NCBI RefSeq assembly: GCF_001659605.2
Contig: NC_035170.2
Span: 18,860,948 to 18,924,947, forward strand
Direction of reading: 5' to 3'
From: Manihot esculenta
Taxonomy: Eukaryota > Streptophyta > Magnoliopsida > Malpighiales > Euphorbiaceae
Length of the DNA: 64,000 nucleotides
Under the pieces are notes generated by a model, which ran no database searches, was not told where the DNA came from, and saw nothing but the letters and a program-made list of their open reading frames with translations. The position numbers and the translations under genes were made by a program. This document shows, piece by piece, positions 57,541 through 64,000 of this stretch. Every line of letters starts with the position of its first letter. The first letter of the stretch is position 1.

Positions 57541-57970
57541 GTTGGTATCAGAGTATGGTGATAGATAAATTCCTATTTATCTATATTTATTTACTTCCTA
57601 AGTTTTTTTTTTTACTTTTTTACTCTCATTTTTTTATTTCAGTTTATCTTATAGTTTCTCTCAAAAAAAATATAAGAAAAAAAAAACAAAGAAAAAAAAT
57701 TTTCGGTTATATTTATATAAAAAAATAAGAATTTTTTTTAATTTTAGTAATGTTAGTTTTTTTATAAAAAAAAGTGAGAAAAAAAGAGTAAAAAAAAATC
57801 GTTTCAGCTATTTGATTTTAAAAAAAAAAGAAAAAAAGAGGAGAGATGTCAAAGTTTAGTGTTTTATTCGCGAAATGTCATACTGAATTCAAAGAAGATC
57901 CCATGTCTGTCGATTCTTTTCTTGTCATTATGGTTGAAGATTCGAGGATGAATCTTTTTGAAGGAGAGAA
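57541..57970 (+). other. Element E internal region 1 (430 bp)
   Basis: Primer-binding site TGGTATCAGAGTATGG, then T- and A-rich runs, a mini-ORF from 57846 (MSKFSVLFAKCHTEFKEDP...) that runs into the gypsy pol tail EDSRMNLFEGEND, and a polypurine tract GAAGGAGAGAA. Nothing else is encoded, so this is a TRIM-like element. Confidence 0.8.
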
Positions 57971-58726
57971 TGATACGAGCAAAGAAATAATACGATGTTT
58001 CAAAGATTTAAAATGGGAAACTCCAAATCATGACAAATCAAGTTACCATCGCTTAATTCAAGGCTTACGAGATGGGAACTATATTTGAAAGCATGGGAGA
58101 ATAAGGAAACAAGTCACACTCTCTTCAACTCATGTGGACGCACAACACAATTTCAGATCGCGTAATGCATGTATAGCCAAATTACATTTAGGCCAGTTTT
58201 ATTATTTTTGTATTTTAGTATTTTGTGGGATTTGTTTTAAATTAATTTGGCCTATATTAGAAGCTAAATTCATGCAGCCCATTTAGGGTTTTGAAAGCTA
58301 TAAAAGCACCCTTAAAGTGGCAGCCACAAGAAGCAAATGAATAAAGATGATGTTATGAATAATATTTGGTTCTTCTCTACTATTTAGCAACTTATCAAGA
58401 TTTAACCTTGTGGCGTTCTAATATGGATCTCTTCCATGCTTAGTTAACTTATCAAGAATTTCTTGTGGCGTTCTCGAAGCTGAAATTGCTTGATTATCTA
58501 TGTTTCTAATCACATTAGTTGGTTAAGGGTATGGTAGAGCATTCTAATCACATTGGCTGGTTAGAGGTGTGATAGAGTAACCTTCGCTTGATTATCTTGT
58601 GTTTCTAATTACATTCGTTAATTAGGGGTGTAGTAGAGCAACCTTCTGGAAGATATTTTCGTCTTGTTCTTTGTCAAGTTGTGTGACGGAATTTTTGATC
58701 ATAAGTTGGTCCTAGATTCCGCATCA
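57971..58726 (+). repeat. Element E, LTR b (756 bp)
   Basis: TGATACGAGCAAAG to AGATTCCGCATCA. Compared with LTR a it lacks about 110 bp between CCCATTTAGG and GTTTTGAAAGC (near 58287), which looks like a deletion between short TTAGG repeats. Confidence 0.88.
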
Positions 58727-59149
58727 ATGGGTATCAGAGCATGATGATAGATAAATTCCTATTTATCTATATCTATTTATTTTGTAAGTTTTTTTAATTT
58801 TTTTACTCTATCTTATTTTTTTTATTTCAGTTTATCTTATAGTCTCTCTAAAAAAAATAAAGAAAAAAAATTTTCAGTTACATTTATATGAAAAAAAAGA
58901 AGAATTTTTTTTTAATTTTAGTAGTTTGAGTTTTTTTTTAAAAAAAGTGAGATAAAAAAAAGTAAAAAAAAAAAATTGTTTCAGTTGTATGACTTAAAAA
59001 AAAAAAAGAGAAAGAAGAGAGATGTCAAAGTTTAGTGTTTTATTCGCGAAATGTCATATTGAATTCAATGAGAATCCCATATATACCGATTCTTTTCTTG
59101 TCATTATGGTTGAAAGTTCAAGGATGAATCTTGTCGAAGAATGAGAGAA
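58727..59149 (+). other. Element E internal region 2 (423 bp)
   Basis: Same layout as internal region 1: primer-binding site variant GGGTATCAGAGC, A/T runs, mini-ORF 59022-59144 (40 aa, MSKFSVLFAKCH...MVESSRMNLVEE), purine tract. Confidence 0.8.
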
Positions 59150-60099
59150 TGATACGATCAAGGAAATAATCCAATACTTTAAAAATTTAAAATGGAAAAC
59201 TCCAAATCATAACAAATCAAGTTATCATCAGTTAATTCAAAACTTACGGGATGAGAACTATATTTGGAAGCATGGGAGAATAAGGAAACAAGTCACACTC
59301 TCTTCAACATATGTTGACACACAACATAATTTTAGATTGTGCAATGCATGTATGACCAAATTACATTTAGGTTAATTTTATTATTTTGGTATTTTAGTAT
59401 TTTGTAGAATTTGTTTTAAATTAATTTGGTCTATATTAGAAGCCAAATTCATGCAGCCTATTTAGGAAGGAGATTTCTCTAAGATAATTTAGGAAAATGA
59501 TATTTAATATAATTTAGGTTTGACTATTTGACTAGATACCCTTCCTATATTGTAATTACATCTTCCTACAATAGAATTAGGGTTTTGAAGGCTATAAAAA
59601 CACCCTTAAAGTGACAGCCACAAGAAACCAATGAATAAAGATAATGTTATGAACAATATTTGATTCTTTTCCATTATTTAGCAACTTATCAAGGTTTAAC
59701 CTTGTGGCATTCTAATATGAATTTCCTCCATACTTAATTAACTTATCAAGAATTTCTTACGGTGTTCTCGAAACTGAAATCGCTTGATTATCTATGTTTC
59801 TAATCACATTGGTTAGTTAGGGGTGTAGTAGAGCAACATTCACTTAATTATCTATGTTTTTAATCAAATTGGTTGGTTAGGGGTGTAATAGAGCAACCTT
59901 CACTTCATTATTTATGTTTCTAATCACATTGGTTGATAGAGTGTTATAGAGCAACATTCGCTCCATTATCTATGTTTCTAATCATATTCGTTGATTAGGG
60001 GTGTAATAGAGCAACCTTTTGAAAGATATCTTTGCTTTGTTCTTTGTCAAGTTGTGTAACGGGGTTTTTAATCACATGTTGGTCCTAGGTTCGACATCA
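59150..60099 (+). repeat. Element E, LTR c (950 bp)
   Basis: TGATACGATCAAGG to GGTTCGACATCA. Longer than LTR a because the 58-bp repeat is present about four times (59791-60022). Followed by CTATA (60100-60104), the right target duplication with one change from CTATG. Confidence 0.88.
59791..60022. repeat. 58-bp tandem repeat in LTR c, about four units
   Basis: Unit: ATCTATGTTTCTAATCACAT, then TGGTTGGTTAGGGGTGTAAT, then AGAGCAACCTTC. LTR a has about two units and LTR b about two and a half. Confidence 0.85.
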
Positions 60100-60825
60100 C
60101 TATAGCACCCCATACTTAGAGAAGCTGAAATACCAATGATCAAATGATTTAGATGAGAATCTAACAAACGCCACAATAAATAATTGATAAGTTAGCCAAG
60201 ATTCTTGATGCAATTGATGAAAGCAAATCCTCACTCTCACTCAAAGCATTACACGCCAAAGGCATGGAAAAAGAATTCTGAAAATTTAGATTCAAAACTG
60301 TCTTTTACAAGTGTTTCTTATCCTTATATAGTAAGGAGAAAACAAATAAAACCCTGAGACACTCTTCTTAGGTCTGGCCGAACCACACATGAGACTCAAG
60401 TCCAATCACACACTAAAATAACATATTAAACTCACAAGTATTAAAATATAAGCCCAAAATATGGTCTAACACTTTAAAACTTAAAAATAAAATATAGCCA
60501 GAATACAAGCCCAAACAAGGCCAAAATAAAGCAAGTGTTTAAATAATAAAACATAGCAAGTCCATCATGACAAAGCTGAATCTTTACACCTTTCTTGATC
60601 TTCACTTTAGGCTTCCTTTTATATAGTTTTGGCTCATAGGTTTGATTAGGCTCCCTAAGCCTATGATTGCAAGTGTTACACCAAACCTGCCCCATATGAG
60701 TTGAAGCACGCCCCAAATGTATACAAATCATATGAATATAATTTTAAATTCCTTTTAGATCCATTTGAATGATATAAGTTTGCTCCACACTATTGTTAGA
60801 AATTTTCCCTATTGGATCCATATTA
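60100..60825 (-). repeat. D4 3' LTR, main piece
   Basis: CTATAGCACCCCATACTTAG to TTGGATCCATATTA, the rest of the reversed D LTR after the E insertion. With 41156-41226 and 56693-56707 it makes one complete LTR. Confidence 0.88.
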
Positions 60826-62356
60826 TTCCCCCCTTTAGAAAAAAATTTGTCCTCGAATCTTGCTGATATTTATGTCGGGAGGAAAGCTTTAGGAACCAAT
60901 ACATCTTCAAAGACATCCTCCTCAATAGGTGGAAATAGCATAAAACTTTCGTCATGGATGTTTTCATCAATAACCTGCACATCAAGAACAAATGAATTAG
61001 ACATAAAAATATTAGTTATAGAAAGATCCTGTGGATGTGACTCATTCTCCTCTACAACTTCTAAAAAGCCTCATTTGCCTCCTCCACCTCATCAATCATG
61101 TACTTCCCATGTCCACCATCATTCACAACCTCTTCTATAAGCTCATTGATAAAATTTTTAGTAACAACTACATTAACTACATGCATTACAACTTCATCTT
61201 TAATTTCAATCTCTATGGACGTTGAGATTGGAACTTTAGCCTCTTTTTTCTCCTTTTCTTTTTCCATCTTCCCTCCTTGAATTAGTCTTGCCAACCTGTT
61301 GTTCAAATCCCTATAATAGTGTGAAGAGATGAATCTTTGGCGCATCAACTCTCCATCTCAGACTTGAGGCTTATTGAAATTAAGAGTTCCTTGAGGCATT
61401 CTTATAGAAGTGGGAGCTTGTGAGACATTCAAACTCTCCATAGTTTCAATCAACCTCTCAAGTGTCTTATAAAGCCTTTTAAACTCATCACCAACTGACT
61501 TTTTAAAGAGCTTATAATCACTAGCCATGTCTCATTCACTTTCATTATCACTATCCACCATATTTTTATCTTTACTCATTCTGCCTTAAATCAATAAACA
61601 ACAAAGAGAACTAGCAAATATGGTGTTAGAAATAAAAGCACTCAAGTGTTTGCACTCTTACCACTTTTTTGCTGATTCTTCAATTGCACTTCAGAAACTA
61701 AGGTCAACCAACCAACCACAAGGTGCGTTTAAAGAAACAAAGAAGAAAACTTAAAAAAAGAAGGAAGCACACAAAAATAGAAAGAAGACACTAGCAATTT
61801 GGAAAGTAACACACGAAGGTTTTGTGCTACTTAAAAATTATCACCTAAAGTATAGATACAAGCAAACAATACTCTAGCAATGTCAAAGAAGCAAAAATAA
61901 GCTTAAATCAAAAAACAGAAACTTAGAATTTAAATAAAAACGAATCTAGACAAAAATTTAAATTTAATTCACTTCAAAGCAAATTAAATATTAATCTATT
62001 TAAATATATCCAAAAAGAAAAGTATCAAAACCTCACAAATAAAATAAAATAATAATAATAAATTTCACTCAGTTCAGCATCATGGACGAAAATTCTGGTG
62101 TTAAAAAGAAGGATTTAACATCAAATCAATTTAGATGCAATTACCTTAAATGTGCACTTTAGAAAATAGGCAGAATTTCTTTTGTCTCCTAATCTGGATT
62201 CAACTCAATTCAAAATTCAAAATTGATTCCCATAAATTACAGCCATCAATTAAGAAAGCTTTCATCGAAATCAACAAGGAAGAAAAGGAAAACTCAAAAA
62301 CCCTATATCCTAATATAAATCAGAATTTACCTCACTTTGGCTCTGATACTAACTAA
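60826..62356 (-). pseudogene. D4 internal region: gag remnant and pol tail only
   Basis: On the minus strand: primer-binding site GGCTCTGATACTA reversed at 62339-62351, leader, then gag-like codons (61525-61061: SDYKLFKKSVG, LYKTLERLIETMESLNVSQA, HYYRDLNNRLARLIQGGKME, PISTSIEIEI, NELIEEVVND, EEANEAF), then the pol tail with DISKIRG-like text near 60860 and a purine tract (reversed TTCCCCCCTTTAG at 60826-60838). No protease, RT or integrase. Unlike D2 the protease is also missing, so the internal deletion is different. Confidence 0.75.
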
Positions 62357-63191
62357 TGTGGAATCCTATGGTACAAGTCTCAAACCCACACGCACAGGTA
62401 GATATGGAATCCAAAAAAAGATTTGATAAACCCATCTCCTATGGGACCCCACACTTAAAGAAACTAAAACACCAATAATCGAAGGATTTAGATGAGAATC
62501 CAATAAACCCCATAATGAATAGTTGATAAGTTAGCCAAGATTCTTGGTGAAATTGATGAAAGCAAATCCTCACTCTCACTCAAAGCAATACACGCCAAAG
62601 GTATTAAAAAAAATTCTGAAAATTTAGATTCAAAACTGTCTCTTACAAGTATTTCTTATCTTTATATAGTAAGGAGAGAAAATAAAATCCTAAGACACTC
62701 TTTTGAGGCTTGGCCGAACCACACACAAGACCCAAATCCAATCACACTCTAAAATAACACATCAAATACATAAGTATTAAAACATAAACCCAAAACATGG
62801 CCCAACACTCTAAAACTTAAAAGATAAAATATGACTAGAATACAAGCCCAAACAAAACTAAAATAAAACAAGTGTTTAAATAATAAAACATAGAAAGCCC
62901 ATCATAACAAAGCTGACTCTTTATAAAATCATTTCTTGATCTTCACTTTAGGCTTCCCTTTGTGTAGTTTTAGTCCATAAGTTTGATTAGGATCTCTAAT
63001 CCTATGATTGCAAGTGATATCTAATCCTATGATTGCAAGTGTTGCACCAAATCTGCCTCATATGAGTTGAAGCATGCCCCAAATGTATATAGATTATATG
63101 AATATGATTTTGAACTCCTTTTAAATCCATTTAAATGATATAAATTTGCTTCACACCATTATTAGAAATTTACCCTATTGGATCCGTATCA
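62357..63191 (-). repeat. D4 5' LTR, shared with a second copy (835 bp)
   Basis: TGTGGAATCCTATGG to TTGGATCCGTATCA. A 27-bp tandem duplication (ATCTAATCCTATGATTGCAA) lies at about 62995-63045. On its right the D internal region starts again in the same orientation. Confidence 0.88.
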
Positions 63192-64000
63192 CTCTTCTTT
63201 CTCCTTTTCTTTCTCTATCTTCCCTCCTTGAATTAGTCTTGCCAACCTGTTGTTCAAATCCCTATAATAGTGTGAAGGGATGAATCTCTGGTGCATCAAC
63301 TCTTTATCTCGGACTTGATGTCTATTGGAATTAAGAGTTCTTTGAGACATTCTTGTAGGAGTGGGAGCTTGTAAGACATTCAAACTCTCCATGGTTTCAA
63401 TCAATCTCTCAAAAGTCTTATAAATCCTTCTAAACTCACCACCAACTGACTTTTTGAAGAGCTTATAATCACTAGCCATGTCCTATTCACTTTCATCATT
63501 ACTATCCACCATATTTTTATATTTACTCATCCTTCCTTAAATCAATAAAGAATAAAGAGGACTAGAAAATATAGTGTTAGAAATGAAAGCGCTCAAGTGT
63601 TTGCACTCTTACCACTCTTTTGTTGATTCTTCAATTGCACTTTAGAAACTAAGGTCAACCAACCAACCACAAGGTGCATTTAATGGAAAAAAAAAAAAAA
63701 GAGAAAGCCTAAAGAAAGAAGGAAGCGCACAAAAACTAGAAATAAGACACTGACAATTTGAAAAGTAACACACGAACTAGGTTTTGTGCTACTTGAAAAA
63801 TATCACCTAGAGTATAGACATAAGCAAACAATACTTCAACAATATCAAGGAAGCAAAAGCAAGCTTAAACCAAAAAAGGAAACTTAGAATTTAAATAAAA
63901 AGAACCTGGACAAAAGTTTGAATTTAATTCACTTCAAAGCAAATTAAATATGGATCTATTTAAATCTACCCAAAAAGGTAAGTATCAAAACCCCACAAAT
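63192..64000 (-). pseudogene. Second D copy at the right edge (gag remnant and leader, partial)
   Basis: Starts in the middle of the internal region (EKEKEKEE, LARLIQGGKIEKEKEK), so the pol tail and polypurine tract are missing at the LTR junction. Continues with HYYRDLNNRL, TMESLNVLQAPTPTRM, GEFRRIYKTFERL, SKYKNMVDSNDESE (ATG near 63529, TAG after SE), and the leader to the window edge. Confidence 0.72.

Overview
The window is nuclear DNA of a flowering plant, almost certainly a eudicot. It has two spliced plant genes with GT..AG introns, AT-rich intergenic DNA, MITEs, a hAT transposase and many nested Ty3/gypsy LTR retroelements. A Euphorbiaceae-like genome (cassava or rubber tree) is only a guess from the style of the repeats. 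I see no bacterial or organellar genes, rRNA, tRNA or CRISPR.

Layout. 1-3326 is the 5' end (5' LTR, primer-binding site, start of gag) of a minus-strand gypsy element here called H, inserted into 3327-7477, a decayed minus-strand Tat-lineage gypsy element (Tat A) with its own 5' LTR. 7478-24675 is the gene-bearing part: a polyamine/amino-acid transporter of the PUT family (CDS 11015-11985 + 12797-13334) and the SAGA subunit ADA1 (CDS 23372-24445). The DNA between them is AT-rich and holds MULE-type MITEs loaded with GAA/CTT microsatellites, a hAT-type MITE with a perfect 8-bp target duplication, and an inverted pair of LTR fragments. 24676-28600 is intergenic, with one unexplained coding-like stretch near 28.0 kb.

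From 28601 to the right edge the window is retroelement on retroelement: element D2 (28601-32294, plus), Tat B (32295-37289, minus), a fragment G (37290-38330, minus), Tat C (38363-39028, plus), then a nest. The nest can be read from target-site duplications. A hAT transposase (39029-41155) sits in Tat C. Element D4 (minus) sits in the hAT gene. A Tekay/Del-like gypsy element F (41227-56687, TSD TGATA) sits in the 3' LTR of D4. A triple-LTR tandem of a non-autonomous gag-only element (TR-GAG type, 41986-53246, TSD AATTT) sits in the LTR of F. A second triple-LTR tandem of a very short element E (56708-60099, TSD CTATG/CTATA) sits in the same D4 LTR. D4 itself shares its 5' LTR with a further truncated copy at the right edge.

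No retroelement here has a complete pol. Tat A lost most of its reverse transcriptase by an in-frame deletion, Tat B carries at least seven nonsense codons, F stops in protease, and TR-GAG, D and E are non-autonomous by structure. The most notable features are the repeated LTR-internal-LTR-internal-LTR arrays, the young TR-GAG triple-LTR with almost identical repeats, and the clusters of TTCGGC(N)GCCGAA palindromes inside the LTRs of two related families.
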